From DASYLJ01 sp964432595 (GTDB lineage Bacteria > Desulfobacterota > Binatia > DP-6): a DNA stretch of 30,616 nt. The notes beneath the pieces were generated by a model that was not told the DNA's origin, did not search any database, and saw nothing but the letters and a program-made list of their open reading frames with translations. Both the position numbers and the translations under genes were made by a program. Shown one piece after another: positions 6,651 to 15,825 of this stretch. Every line of letters starts with the position of its first letter. Position 1 is the first letter of the stretch. Location of the stretch: NCBI GenBank assembly GCA_964432595.1, contig CAYSOF010000046.1, positions 1 through 30,616 of the forward strand, written 5' to 3'.

Positions 6651-9326
6651 TCAGCTCGCGGCCGCGGCCTGCGGCTTCACCTGCGCCCGATGGGCCTTCT
6701 TGCCCGCCTCGCGCATGATGAAGTTCGGCTTGCCGGCAATGACCATCACCGGCAGGAGCGACACGCCGCAGAGGAAGCTGATCAACATCCACCCCGCCAG
6801 CATGACGCCCATGATGGCGTTGAAGGCGATGTTCGAAAAGCCCCACGCGGCGGTACTGACGACCATGCAGACGGCCGTAAAGCTCACGGCCTTGCCGGAG
6901 GTGACCATGGCCTCGCGCAGCGACTCCTCGAGGTCGCCGCGGACCTCGATCTCCTCGATGCAGCGGCTCAGGATGTAGAGGCCGTAATCGATGCCGAAGC
7001 CGAGGCCGACGGTGACGAGCGGCAGCGTGTTGATGTTGATGCTGATGCCCGAGAGCGCCATCGTCGCGTTGATGATGATGTTGGCGACCATGAGGGGCGC
7101 CAGCAGGTAGATCCCGGCCGCGAACGACCGGTAGGTGAACAGCATGATGATGTACATCGTGCCGAACCCGAGGAGGTTCATCATCAGGTCGTTCTGCAGC
7201 AGCTCCTCGTTCGCCGCCGCGAGCACGCCGATCAGGCCGCCCGCCAGCTTGAACGTGGCCTTGTCCATCGGGTTCGCGGCGATGAACTCCTTCGCGCGGG
7301 CGATGATGCGCGCGATGTTGTCGCCCTGGTGGTTGCGGCAGAAGAACGTCACGTGCGCCGTCTGGTAGTCCGGCGTCACGTACTTCGCCGTCTCCGTCGG
7401 CGGCGAGTTCGCGAAGAAGATGAAGAACGTCTGCCCGACGTCGCGGATGCTGTTCGGGATGACGCCCCACTTCGGCTCGAGCTCGTGGAAGACCATGTTG
7501 ACGGTGCGCAGGATGTCCGTGAGCGAGAAGCTGTAGCCCACGTCCCGATCGCGCTCGAGGTAGCGCTGGAACTTCTCCATCGTGTGGAGGACGGCCGGAT
7601 CCTTCATCGCGTCGCGATCGTGACCCTCGGCGACGACGATGAGCGGCTCGACGCCGCCGAACTTGTCCTGAATGCGGGCGTGCGACTCGTTGTACGGCGA
7701 GTCCTTCCACACCAGCGGCGAGGCCGACGTCGCGTCACCGATGGTGATGCCCGTCGCGAAGAAGAACGCGACGATCGTGAGGACGCCCCAGAACGAGCCG
7801 ATCGCGATGCGACCGGTGCGCGAGATGTTCCAGTCGGTGACGCGCGCGACGAGGCGCTTGTACCACCCCTGCTCGCGGGCGAGCACCATCTCCGGATCGG
7901 GCGCGCGCAGGTACGAGTAGACGACCGGGTTCAGCAGCAGCTCCGCGACGGTGATCGCGAGGATCCAGAACGACGTGACGATCGCCAGCTTCTGCAGCAT
8001 GAGGATCGGCACGAGCAGGATCACCAGCACGCCGAAGGCGTCGGTGGCGATGCCGGAGAACGTCGGCACGAACAGCTCGGCGAACGCCGCGACGATGGCT
8101 TTTCGTTGGTTCCAGTCGTGACGTTCGAGCTCCTCGTAGTAGCGATCGTGCATCTGGATCGCGTGACTCACCGCTCTGGCGGTGATGAGGAACGGCATCA
8201 CGAGGATGAGCGGATCGAGGGCGAAGCCGATCAGATGGACGAAGCCGAGGCCCCAGAACGCGGCGATCACGCCGGTCAGGGTGGGACGGAGCGCGCCGCG
8301 CCAGTCGTGGAAGTACATCCACCGGAGGATCCACTCGAGGCAGTACGTCACCGTGAGGATCCAGAAGACGTCGCCGGCGTAGGCGTACACCCAGCCGTAG
8401 AGCCGCGGCTCGCCCGCGACGTAGATCTTGATGTCCGGCTGCGGCACCGTGAGCTTCAGCTGCTGCTCGCCGTCGCCGCGCTTCACGCCGAGCGTGACCT
8501 GCGTGCCGGCGCCGGCCTTGGTGATCTCCTTGGCGAACGCGATGCGATCGGCGACCGGACGGCCGTCGACCGAGATCACGACGTCGCCGGCTTTGACGCC
8601 GGCCTCGTCGGCCGCGGTGTTTCGGTAGACGGCGTCGACGATCGCCGGCGTCGGCTCGTTGGGCTTCAGCGGGTCCTGACCCTTCACCAGGGCGCCGGTC
8701 CAGCCGGACTCGAACGGCGCGATGACGCGCTCGTTGATCTCCGTGAACGTGCGCCGGTGATCGAGTCGCGCCTCGATGAAGTTCGCGCGGACCAGCGCGG
8801 CCTTGTCGTCCAGCGACACCAGGATGCCGTAGATGCTCTCGGTGTTGTGGACGATGCGTCTGATGTTGGCCGCATCGTCGGCGGTTTTCGGCAACCCGAT
8901 CATCACGGGCTCGGCTCTGAGGAAGCCGCCGGATTGGGCTCTCAGATATCGTGTGGTCCGGTGGCCGATGGAGTCGATCTGGTTGTGGTTGACGCCGTAG
9001 ACCTGATCGACCGCCTCCGTGATCTTGTAGATTCTGGCCAGTGTGGGGACGTTGAAGATGTTGCCGTCCTTCACCTCGACCATCAGCTGGACGTTGTTCG
9101 CGCCACCGAACGTGCCGGCGTACTTGTTGTGGATCTGGACGAAGGGGTGGTTCTGCGGAAGCAGGTCGCCGAAGCTCGTCTCGAGCTTCAGCTGGAATGA
9201 CCAGTACGCGAAGAGCCCCGTCACGATGATGACGAGGACCATGATCGGATTGCGGTAGTCGATGAGCCGCTCTCCGAGCCAGTAGAGTGCGCGCTTGTCC
9301 TGTTCGGCGGTCGTGCCAGCGCTCAT
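6651..9326 (-). CDS. RND/MMPL family exporter with inserted PDZ domain
   Basis: This 891-residue resistance-nodulation-division protein of the MMPL/COG1033 type has two halves, each with one membrane helix, a large periplasmic loop and a helical bundle. The first helix lies near residues 28-45 and is followed by TSFGDLLPQNHP. The sterol-sensing-like bundle starts near residue 310 (IYVAGEPRLYGWVY). The second half begins near residue 505 and ends with the GLGFGIDYGLYILSR segment carrying the conserved Asp. Residues about 225-298 are foreign to the usual plan and read as a PDZ domain: AGVKAGDVVISVDGRPV is the classic carboxylate-loop-to-strand motif, then LGVKRGDGEQQLKLTV. The gene starts 10 bases after the YCF48-like stop. 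A role in exporting lipids or other hydrophobic molecules with DUF1329 partners is inferred from context. Confidence 0.92.
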   Translation of the reverse strand: MSAGTTAEQDKRALYWLGERLIDYRNPIMVLVIIVTGLFAYWSFQLKLETSFGDLLPQNHPFVQIHNKYAGTFGGANNVQLMVEVKDGNIFNVPTLARIYKITEAVDQVYGVNHNQIDSIGHRTTRYLRAQSGGFLRAEPVMIGLPKTADDAANIRRIVHNTESIYGILVSLDDKAALVRANFIEARLDHRRTFTEINERVIAPFESGWTGALVKGQDPLKPNEPTPAIVDAVYRNTAADEAGVKAGDVVISVDGRPVADRIAFAKEITKAGAGTQVTLGVKRGDGEQQLKLTVPQPDIKIYVAGEPRLYGWVYAYAGDVFWILTVTYCLEWILRWMYFHDWRGALRPTLTGVIAAFWGLGFVHLIGFALDPLILVMPFLITARAVSHAIQMHDRYYEELERHDWNQRKAIVAAFAELFVPTFSGIATDAFGVLVILLVPILMLQKLAIVTSFWILAITVAELLLNPVVYSYLRAPDPEMVLAREQGWYKRLVARVTDWNISRTGRIAIGSFWGVLTIVAFFFATGITIGDATSASPLVWKDSPYNESHARIQDKFGGVEPLIVVAEGHDRDAMKDPAVLHTMEKFQRYLERDRDVGYSFSLTDILRTVNMVFHELEPKWGVIPNSIRDVGQTFFIFFANSPPTETAKYVTPDYQTAHVTFFCRNHQGDNIARIIARAKEFIAANPMDKATFKLAGGLIGVLAAANEELLQNDLMMNLLGFGTMYIIMLFTYRSFAAGIYLLAPLMVANIIINATMALSGISININTLPLVTVGLGFGIDYGLYILSRCIEEIEVRGDLEESLREAMVTSGKAVSFTAVCMVVSTAAWGFSNIAFNAIMGVMLAGWMLISFLCGVSLLPVMVIAGKPNFIMREAGKKAHRAQVKPQAAAAS

Positions 9327-9336
9327 GGAAGTCGTC

Positions 9337-10422
9337 CTATCCCTGCGACGGCAGCCAGGTCTTGCCGCCGTCCGTGGTACGGAAAATCAACCCGAAGCCG
9401 CCGACGAGCCAGCCGTTCTGGTTGTCCGAGAAATCGATCGCACGCAGCCAGGTGAGCACGTCCTGCCCGATCTCGGCGCGCGTCCAGGTGTCGGCATTGG
9501 GTTCCCGCCGCACCACCTGCCCGGCCGCCCCGATGGACCAGCCGATGCCGTTCTCGAGCTCGACGATGTCGTAGAGCGGATCGACCAGCGGCACTTCGCC
9601 GCCGTCCGTCTTGTCGTAGGTCCACTTGGTCCCGCCGTCGTTGGTACGGGCGATGTGGGCCTCGAGACCGGACGCGATGCCGTGCTCGGGCGACTTGATG
9701 TAGACGCCGAACAGGGTCGGGAGGTCGAGCACGTCGAAGAACTCCGTGCCTTCCATCAGCGACTTCGTCTGCTCGCCCCACGTCTTGCCGCCATCGGACG
9801 TGCGCATGATCTTGCCGAACTCACCGACGATCCAGCCGTTCTGCGCGTCCGCGAACTTGACGTCGTAGAAGATCGGATCGGCGGCCGCGAGGCTCTGGCC
9901 GCCCGAGAGGTCCGCTTCCATGGCGACCTTGCGCGCGGTCCAGGTGGCTCCGCCGTCCGTCGTGACCGCGAGCATCGAGCGGTCGCCGACCGCGAAGGCC
10001 GTCTTGTCGTCGATGGCGTCGATGGCGAAGAGGTAGGCGCGCTTCAGGGTGCCGTCCGCGTCCTCGAAGGTCGCGTTCGACTCCTGCGGCTTCCACGACT
10101 TGCCGCCGTCGGTGGTGTGCAGGATGAGGCCGTCCTGGCCGACGATCCAGCCGGTCTGCTCGTTCACGAAGTCGACGCTATAGAGCGCCGACTCGGTACC
10201 GCTCGTCTGGATGTTCCAGTTGTTGCCCCCGTCCGCGGTGTCGAGGATTTTGCCGCCGTAGCCCACGACGACCGCGCGGTCCTTCGTGATGGCCTGGACG
10301 TCGTAGAAGCGGTCCGTGAGGTAGACCGTCCGCTCGACGAGCGGAATCATCTCCACTTCACGATGGCAGCCGAGTGCCAGTGCGCACAACATGATCCCCG
10401 TCGGGATCGTCCAACGGCGCAT
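9337..10422 (-). CDS. YCF48/BNR-repeat beta-propeller lipoprotein
   Basis: This 361-residue protein has a lipoprotein signal (lipobox LALGC, Cys19) and repeated propeller strands. Asp-box-like motifs (TxDGGxxW) recur as TADGGNNW, TTDGGKSW, TTDGGATW, TSDGGKTW, TNDGGTKW and TTDGGKTW, and GWIVG-type turns also repeat. This pattern fits the YCF48 (HCF136-like) family, in which the propeller acts as an assembly or scaffold factor; bacterial relatives often sit beside RND exporters and DUF1329 genes. The ATG at 10422 gives the lipoprotein signal directly and has a strong GGGGAGGATC ribosome site, so the longer frame starting at 10476 is rejected. It probably sits on a membrane facing the periplasm and serves the downstream exporter. 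Confidence 0.9.
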   Translation of the reverse strand: MRRWTIPTGIMLCALALGCHREVEMIPLVERTVYLTDRFYDVQAITKDRAVVVGYGGKILDTADGGNNWNIQTSGTESALYSVDFVNEQTGWIVGQDGLILHTTDGGKSWKPQESNATFEDADGTLKRAYLFAIDAIDDKTAFAVGDRSMLAVTTDGGATWTARKVAMEADLSGGQSLAAADPIFYDVKFADAQNGWIVGEFGKIMRTSDGGKTWGEQTKSLMEGTEFFDVLDLPTLFGVYIKSPEHGIASGLEAHIARTNDGGTKWTYDKTDGGEVPLVDPLYDIVELENGIGWSIGAAGQVVRREPNADTWTRAEIGQDVLTWLRAIDFSDNQNGWLVGGFGLIFRTTDGGKTWLPSQG

Positions 10423-10467
10423 GCGAGATCCTCCCCTGGGTCGCGACGGAAACGACCCGCGAGCGCG

Positions 10468-10496
10468 AGGTAACAAACCCCGGATTAAAGTGTCAA
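10468..10496 (-). promoter_or_regulatory. Possible promoter before the YCF48-like gene
   Basis: On the minus strand a perfect TTGACA (10496-10491) overlaps the stop codon of the NTF2-like gene. It is followed after 17 bases by the weak -10 candidate TTACCT. The spacer carries ATCCGGGG, which also occurs in the promoter candidate at 2839-2866. The -10 box is poor, so this is tentative. Confidence 0.3.
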
Positions 10497-11005
10497 TGGG
10501 GGCCGGGTTCCGGCGCGGGCTTCTTGGTTTTCGCGTTCGGAAACCAGGTCGCGACCTGGGACGGTTCGAGGAGCAGCTGCGAGTCGACCTTCCAGCCGCC
10601 GTCCTCCCGTACCAGGGTGTAGAGCTCGTACTCGGTCAGGCCGAGCGTGTTGGCGAAGCGATCCTGCGATTCGAGGATGTTCGGGACCTGCGCCTTGTCG
10701 CCCTCGATCTTCCCGGTGCCGACCGTGAAGTCGAATATCTTCACGTCGGCGAATCCCATGAACGTCTTCGACTCCTTGACGTAGACCTCCTTGGTCTTGC
10801 CCTGGCGCATCGCCTTCGAGATCAAGGGGTAGGCATCCTCGAACTTCTCCGCCTTGATCGCGGTGAGGTACCTCGTGAGCACGTCCTCCGGCGACCCGGC
10901 CTCCGGCGCCGCCCACACGGGCGACACGAGCAGGAGAAAGACGGCGGCCAAGGACAATGCCTTGTACGATCGCCGACGGGTGCCCTTCCTCTCGCCCGGA
11001 GCCAT
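10493..11005 (-). CDS. Small secreted NTF2-like (DUF4878-type) protein
   Basis: This is a protein of about 170 residues. A basic start (APGERKGTRRRSYK) is followed by a hydrophobic segment ending SPVWA, consistent with a signal peptide of about 35 residues. The mature part begins GSPEDVLTRYLTAIKAEKFEDAYPLIS, the helical opening typical of NTF2-like/DUF4878 domains, and ends with REDGGWKVDSQLLLEP, the typical last strand. The ATG at 11005 puts the basic region next to the hydrophobic core; earlier in-frame ATGs exist at 11089 and 11065 but lengthen the signal implausibly. It is the first gene of the minus-strand directon and precedes the YCF48-like gene by about 70 bases. The domain call is by pattern only; a periplasmic binding or accessory role is inferred. 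Confidence 0.65.
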   Translation of the reverse strand: MAPGERKGTRRRSYKALSLAAVFLLLVSPVWAAPEAGSPEDVLTRYLTAIKAEKFEDAYPLISKAMRQGKTKEVYVKESKTFMGFADVKIFDFTVGTGKIEGDKAQVPNILESQDRFANTLGLTEYELYTLVREDGGWKVDSQLLLEPSQVATWFPNAKTKKPAPEPGPH

Positions 11006-11138
11006 GGTCTGCCGGCGGCTTAGCACATGACGCGGCGGAGGCGAAGGCGGGTGACGATTTCGCATCGCCGACACACTTTTTCGTCGCAAGCGTCACAGCC
11101 TACAGCTGAGAATCTCCAGCGCAGTCTGCGTGTGACCG

Positions 11139-11154
11139 TGGCACGTCAGTTGCT
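11139..11154 (+). promoter_or_regulatory. Consensus sigma-54 promoter for the XRE gene
   Basis: TGGCACG-TCAG-TTGCT matches the sigma-54 consensus (TGGCACG-N4-TTGCW) at every defined position, with GG and GC ten bases apart. Transcription would begin near 11165, about 45 bases before the ATG at 11210, leaving room for the AGAGGGAAAG ribosome site. A gene for a sigma-54 activator lies 650 bases downstream. Confidence 0.85.
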
Positions 11155-11209
11155 GCCCGGGGGAGCGTCGCTTTCGGGCGACGTACACGGCGAAGAGGGA
11201 AAGAATCGT

Positions 11210-11437
11210 ATGGAAGAGAACGCTGGCAACCTGATCCGTAGCCTCCGGCAGAAGCTGGGCATGACCCAGGAGGAGTTCGCGCACGAGATCGCCGTCACGG
11301 TGTCCACCGTGAACCGGTGGGAGAATGCGCACGCCGAGCCGAGCAAGCTCGCCTGGAAGGCCATCCAGGATCTCGCTCGCAAGCGCGGCCTCACCGACGA
11401 CGTGTTTCGTAACGCCGACGTCCTGGCCGAGGGCTGA
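11210..11437 (+). CDS. XRE-family helix-turn-helix regulator
   Basis: This 75-residue protein is almost entirely one Cro/CI-type DNA-binding domain: IRSLRQKLGMTQEEFAHEIAV is helices 1-2, then STVNRWENAHAEPS is the recognition helix and following turn, with the family Trp-Glu-Asn. A short tail (LTDDVFRNADVLAEG) follows. The open frame runs 61 codons further upstream, but that extension is Arg-rich, lacks any domain and would cross the sigma-54 promoter, so the ATG at 11210 is chosen. It is divergent from the export directon and lies just upstream of the sigma-54 regulator operon, so it may control either. Its sigma-54 promoter implies expression only when the activator is on. Confidence 0.88.
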   Translation: MEENAGNLIRSLRQKLGMTQEEFAHEIAVTVSTVNRWENAHAEPSKLAWKAIQDLARKRGLTDDVFRNADVLAEG

Positions 11438-11482
11438 CGCCCCGGCCGCCGACGCCTCCGCTTCCCCCCGCACCACCCCCAG

Positions 11483-11514
11483 GGGCGGCGTCGTGTCCAC
11501 TCACGACGCCGCCC
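11483..11514 (+). terminator. Strong hairpin after the XRE gene
   Basis: A perfect 13-bp stem (GGGCGGCGTCGTG with its complement) closes a six-base loop 46 bases beyond the XRE stop. There is no T-run, but position and strength suggest it ends the XRE transcript or protects its 3' end, separating it from the sigma-54 operon. Confidence 0.6.
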
Positions 11515-11804
11515 ACCCCGCGGGCTCGCCGAGCCCGTCCCTCGATCCACGCGGTCCCCGGCCGGTGCCGTCCGACGCGCACCACGGGTGCGTCCGCGAT
11601 CGACGGCCACGCTCGTCGCCGGGACGCGGCTCGAATCCAGCGACGCGTTTGCGGCGATCGGCAGCCGCATGACGGTCGCCTCCGGCCATCGGCCCGCCTC
11701 GCACCGGCGCTGCGCAGACCCGCCGTCGCGCTCCAGCCCCGGGAACACAGCGATTTTCGCGGACGGCGCCATGGCGGGCCCGCTCACGCGCCACCAGCGT
11801 CACA

Positions 11805-11820
11805 CGGCACGAGCTTTGCG
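11805..11820 (+). promoter_or_regulatory. Sigma-54 promoter for the response-regulator operon
   Basis: CGGCACG-AGCT-TTGCG differs from the sigma-54 consensus only at the first and last positions and keeps the essential GG-N10-GC. The predicted start is near 11831, about 32 bases before the ATG at 11863, with GGAG as the ribosome site in between. It implies that this sigma-54 activator can be transcribed by the polymerase form it activates. Confidence 0.75.
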
Positions 11821-11862
11821 TCAGGGCTGACACACCCGGGACAGCACCGGAGCCAAGACACG

Positions 11863-13277
<1,415 letters not shown>

Positions 13278-13281
<4 letters not shown>

Positions 13282-13760
13282 GCCTTCCCACGGTCGTCAC
13301 CCTGCTCGTCTATCTCGCGATCGTCGCGGCGTGCGACGTGCGCGCCGGCCGCGTGCCGGCGTGGTGCCTCGCGCTCGGCGTCGCGGGGGCGATCGTCATG
13401 ACCGTGCGGCCCGACGGGACGGACCCGAGGGCGGCGATCACGGGCGCAGCGGCGGCCTTCGCGGTCGTCGTCGGCCCCGCGCTCCTCGGCATCGTCACGC
13501 GCGCCGACGTCGGCGTCGCGACCGTCGGAGGCGCCTGGCTCGGTCCGAGCCTCGCCCTGCAAGGGCTCGTGATCGCATGCGCCGCGGCGCTCGTCGCCTC
13601 GGTGGCCCTCGTCGCCGCGCGGTCTCCGCGCCTGCTGCTGCAGCTCCCGCACGCGTTCGCGCCGCTCATGACGCCGGCGCGCGCGCACGTCGCCATTCCG
13701 TGCACGTTGCCGCTCGTCGCCGGCTTCGCCACCACCGCGCTGCTCGCGACGCGTGGATGA
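13278..13760 (+). CDS. A24 (prepilin peptidase)-like membrane protein, altered motif
   Basis: This is a 160-residue, highly hydrophobic protein with about five membrane segments. It resembles small stand-alone prepilin peptidases of the CpaA/TadV type. The first catalytic Asp region is recognisable as ACDVRAGRVPAW (family pattern DxxxxxIPNW), and the second as TRADVGVATVGGAWLG, aligning with GxGDVKLLAAxGxxxG. Both Asp residues are kept, but the family Gly before the second Asp is Ala and the following Lys is Gly. The ATG at 13278 overlaps the regulator stop (ATGA). Activity as an aspartyl peptidase is possible but uncertain because of the altered GxGD motif. No pilin gene is in the window. 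It could instead be a derived membrane sensor or chaperone. Confidence 0.65.
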
Positions 13761-13789
13761 GCTTCCGACCACTGCCCGCTGGAGGAACC

Positions 13790-14209
13790 ATGTCCGACCC
13801 GAACAACAAGCCGCGCATCCTGATCGTGGAAGACCACCCGCTCATCGCCGAGCTGGTGGAAACGCGGTTGCGCATCGAGGGCATGCAACCCGTGAAGTGC
13901 CCCGGCGGCCGCGAGGCGCTCTCGCTGGTCGGCACCGAGCGCTTCGACCTCGTCATCCTCGACATCATGATGCCCGACGTGGACGGCTACGAGGTGCTGC
14001 GTCACATCCGCGCGACCTCGTCCACCGCGACGCTGCCGGTCATCTTCCTCACGGCGAAGTCGACGCCCGCGGACATCGAGAAGGGCCTGTCGCTCGGCGC
14101 CAACCACTACATCACGAAGCCGTTCAGCGGACAGGACCTGATGCGCAAGGTGCGCCTCTGTCTCGACGAGCTGAAGGCCGCGACCGCGGACGCTCCAGCC
14201 GCCGGATGA
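13790..14209 (+). CDS. Stand-alone receiver-domain response regulator
   Basis: This 139-residue protein consists of one CheY-like receiver with no output domain. The acidic pocket is VEDH (Asp15), the phospho-acceptor is Asp58 in LVILDIMMPDVDGYEVL, the switch Thr is in FLTAKS and the conserved Lys is in ITKPF. The tail (about 15 residues, Ala-rich) has no domain. The ATG at 13790 has a near-perfect GGAGGAACC ribosome site, which rules out the much longer open frame upstream. It begins 29 bases after the A24-like gene and its stop overlaps the protease ATG. It probably acts through protein contacts, perhaps within a phosphorelay feeding the sigma-54 regulator; that link is inferred from the operon only. 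Confidence 0.92.
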   Translation: MSDPNNKPRILIVEDHPLIAELVETRLRIEGMQPVKCPGGREALSLVGTERFDLVILDIMMPDVDGYEVLRHIRATSSTATLPVIFLTAKSTPADIEKGLSLGANHYITKPFSGQDLMRKVRLCLDELKAATADAPAAG

Positions 14210-14658
14210 CCCGCCGCCGCCTCCTTTTCGGCCTCGCGCTGGGTGCGTGCGCACCCGCGGTGGCCCGCGCCGACTGGCAGCGCGGCCGGTATGGCGAAAT
14301 CCCGCTCTCCGGCGACGGCACGGGCTGGCTCGTGGACGTCACCGTGAACGGCGGCGCCAGCGGCACGTTCCTCCTCGATACCGGCGCCAGCTTCTGCGTC
14401 CTCTCGCCGAGCTTTTCGCGGCGCCTGCGCCTGCCGTCCGCCACGTCGCACGTCGAGCTGCAGACGGCGAACGGCATCGTCCGCGCCCCGCTCGTGCGCC
14501 TGCGCTCCCTCGACGTCGGCGGCGCGCGCGCGCAGGACCTGCACGCCGTCGTCCACGTCGCCGTGGCCCCGCCGCTCGACGGAGTGCTCGGTCTGAACTT
14601 CCTGAACAACTTCAGCTACGCGATCGACCCCCGCCGGCGCACGCTCCGCCTGACGTGA
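14206..14658 (+). CDS. Secreted retropepsin-like aspartic protease
   Basis: This 150-residue protein has an N-terminal export signal with consecutive arginines (TRRRLLFGLALGAC). It could be a Tat-type signal or a lipoprotein signal with lipobox LGAC (Cys15). The mature domain carries the retroviral-type aspartic protease motif LLDTGASFCVLS (catalytic Asp58-Thr-Gly-Ala) and the late family strand-helix DGVLGLNFLNNF. The length fits single-domain bacterial retropepsin-like proteases, which work as homodimers. Its ATG overlaps the receiver stop (ATGA), so it is the last gene of the sigma-54 operon. A periplasmic or membrane-attached protease under two-component control is inferred. Substrates are unknown. 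Confidence 0.88.
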   Translation: MTRRRLLFGLALGACAPAVARADWQRGRYGEIPLSGDGTGWLVDVTVNGGASGTFLLDTGASFCVLSPSFSRRLRLPSATSHVELQTANGIVRAPLVRLRSLDVGGARAQDLHAVVHVAVAPPLDGVLGLNFLNNFSYAIDPRRRTLRLT

Positions 14659-14685
14659 CGCCGACCGTGCTCTCGCGCGGCGTCA
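14656..14685. terminator. Hairpin shared by two converging genes
   Basis: TGACGCCG (14656-14663) pairs with CGGCGTCA (14678-14685) around a 14-base loop. The left arm starts with the TGA of the retropepsin gene and the right arm holds the TGA of the oppositely oriented thiolase gene, so one hairpin can serve both. There is no T-run on either side. Confidence 0.5.
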
Positions 14686-15819
14686 GGTTCCGAGGACGTT
14701 GATCGTGCAGGCGGAGCCGAGGCCGATCACGTGCGCCATGCCGACCGTGGCGCCCTCGACCTGACGATCGCCGGCGCGGCCGCGAAGGTGCTGCGTCACC
14801 TCGTAGATGTTCGCGACACCGGTGGCGCCGAGCGGATGCCCCTTCGACAACAGCCCGCCGGAGACGTTCACCGGGATGCGGCCGCCCCACGACGTCTCGC
14901 CCTCGTCGATCAGGCGGCCCGCCTCGCCGTCCTTGCACAGGCCGAGGTTCTCGTAGTGCAGCAGCTCCGCGGTCGCGAAGCAGTCGTGCAGCTCGACGAG
15001 ATCGAGATCGTCGGGCCCGACGCCCGCGCGCTCGTACGCCTGCTTCGCCGCGTTGCGCGTCAGCGTGCTGATGTCGGGGAAGCTCAGGTCACGATCGGTC
15101 CACGGATCGGACGTCAGCACCGACGCGAGCACCTTCACCGTCGCACCGAGCTCGCGCGCCTTCTTCGCCGAGACGAGCACCGCGGCCGCCGCGCCGTCGC
15201 CGGTCGGGCAACACATGTAGAGCGTGTTCGGGTAGGCGACGACGCGCGCGCCGAGCACCTGCTCGAGCGGCGTCTCCATCTGGTACTGCGACAGCGGATT
15301 CCGCGTGGAGTGCTTGTGGTTCTTCACGGCCACCTTCGCGAAGTGGGTCTGCGTCGTGCCGTACTTGCGCATGTGCTCCATGCCCGCCTGCCCGAATACC
15401 GCCGGCATGAGCCCGCTGCCGATGACGCCTTCGGTACGGATGCCCGAGCCGCCGCCGCCGAGGAGCCCCATCTTGCCCATCTGCTCGACGCCGACGGCGA
15501 GCGCCACGTCGCACTCGCCCGCCGCGATCGACAGCCACGCCTCGCGGAACGCGGTCGAACCGGTCGCGCATGCGTTGGAGACGTTCACGACGGGAATGCC
15601 CGTCTGTCCGATCTCCTGGAGGATGCGCTGCCCGACCATCGCGTTCGCCTGCAGCAGGCACCCGGCGGTCATGAGCTGGACGTCGCGCAGCCCGATGCCC
15701 GCATCGTCGAGCGCCTGGAGCGCCGCCTCGCCGCCGAGCTCGGGCACGTCCTTGTCCTTGTAGCGGCCGAACTTGAGCATCCCGACGCCGGCGACGAACA
15801 CCTCTGCGGCCATGGCCAT
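14683..15819 (-). CDS. SCPx/non-decarboxylating thiolase-like enzyme
   Basis: This is a thiolase-superfamily protein of 376-378 residues close to the lipid-transfer (SCPx) acetyl-CoA acetyltransferase group. The nucleophile is Cys84 in SNACATGS, the catalytic His is His328 in SKGHPLGATG, and a second Cys lies near the end in GSACTINVL. ELHDCFATAELLHYE is also typical of the group. Such proteins cleave or form C-C bonds in acyl-CoA metabolism, often of branched or steroid side chains. The DUF35 gene lies six bases upstream, which is characteristic: DUF35 proteins partner these thiolases. The frame offers ATG at 15819 or 15813; GAGAGGAC spacing favours the second. It is a complete enzyme with all key residues present. 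Confidence 0.92.
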   Translation of the reverse strand: MAMAAEVFVAGVGMLKFGRYKDKDVPELGGEAALQALDDAGIGLRDVQLMTAGCLLQANAMVGQRILQEIGQTGIPVVNVSNACATGSTAFREAWLSIAAGECDVALAVGVEQMGKMGLLGGGGSGIRTEGVIGSGLMPAVFGQAGMEHMRKYGTTQTHFAKVAVKNHKHSTRNPLSQYQMETPLEQVLGARVVAYPNTLYMCCPTGDGAAAAVLVSAKKARELGATVKVLASVLTSDPWTDRDLSFPDISTLTRNAAKQAYERAGVGPDDLDLVELHDCFATAELLHYENLGLCKDGEAGRLIDEGETSWGGRIPVNVSGGLLSKGHPLGATGVANIYEVTQHLRGRAGDRQVEGATVGMAHVIGLGSACTINVLGT

Positions 15820-15825
15820 GTCCTC

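Larger units (their letters stand above)
11438..11862 (+). other. 425-base intergenic region with hairpins and a promoter
   Basis: No convincing gene is seen. From left to right it holds a strong 13-bp hairpin (11483-11514), a second smaller hairpin seven bases on (CGGGCTC at 11521-11527 with 11531-11537), about 260 bases without recognised structure, and the sigma-54 promoter at 11805-11820. The unexplained stretch is where activator binding sites would be expected. Open frames here are Arg/Ala/Pro-rich and without ribosome sites. Confidence 0.6.

Noticed and set aside
6636..9200. Open frame of 854 codons on the plus strand opposite the RND gene.
   Set aside because: Composition is dominated by Arg, Asp, His and Val with no domains; the minus-strand exporter explains the DNA.
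11027..11209. N-terminal extension of the XRE protein by 61 residues.
   Set aside because: The extension is Arg-rich, domain-free and crosses a perfect sigma-54 promoter; the internal ATG has a ribosome site.
11588..11830. Possible 80-residue gene before the sigma-54 regulator.
   Set aside because: No ribosome site, no recognisable pattern, and it runs across the sigma-54 promoter.
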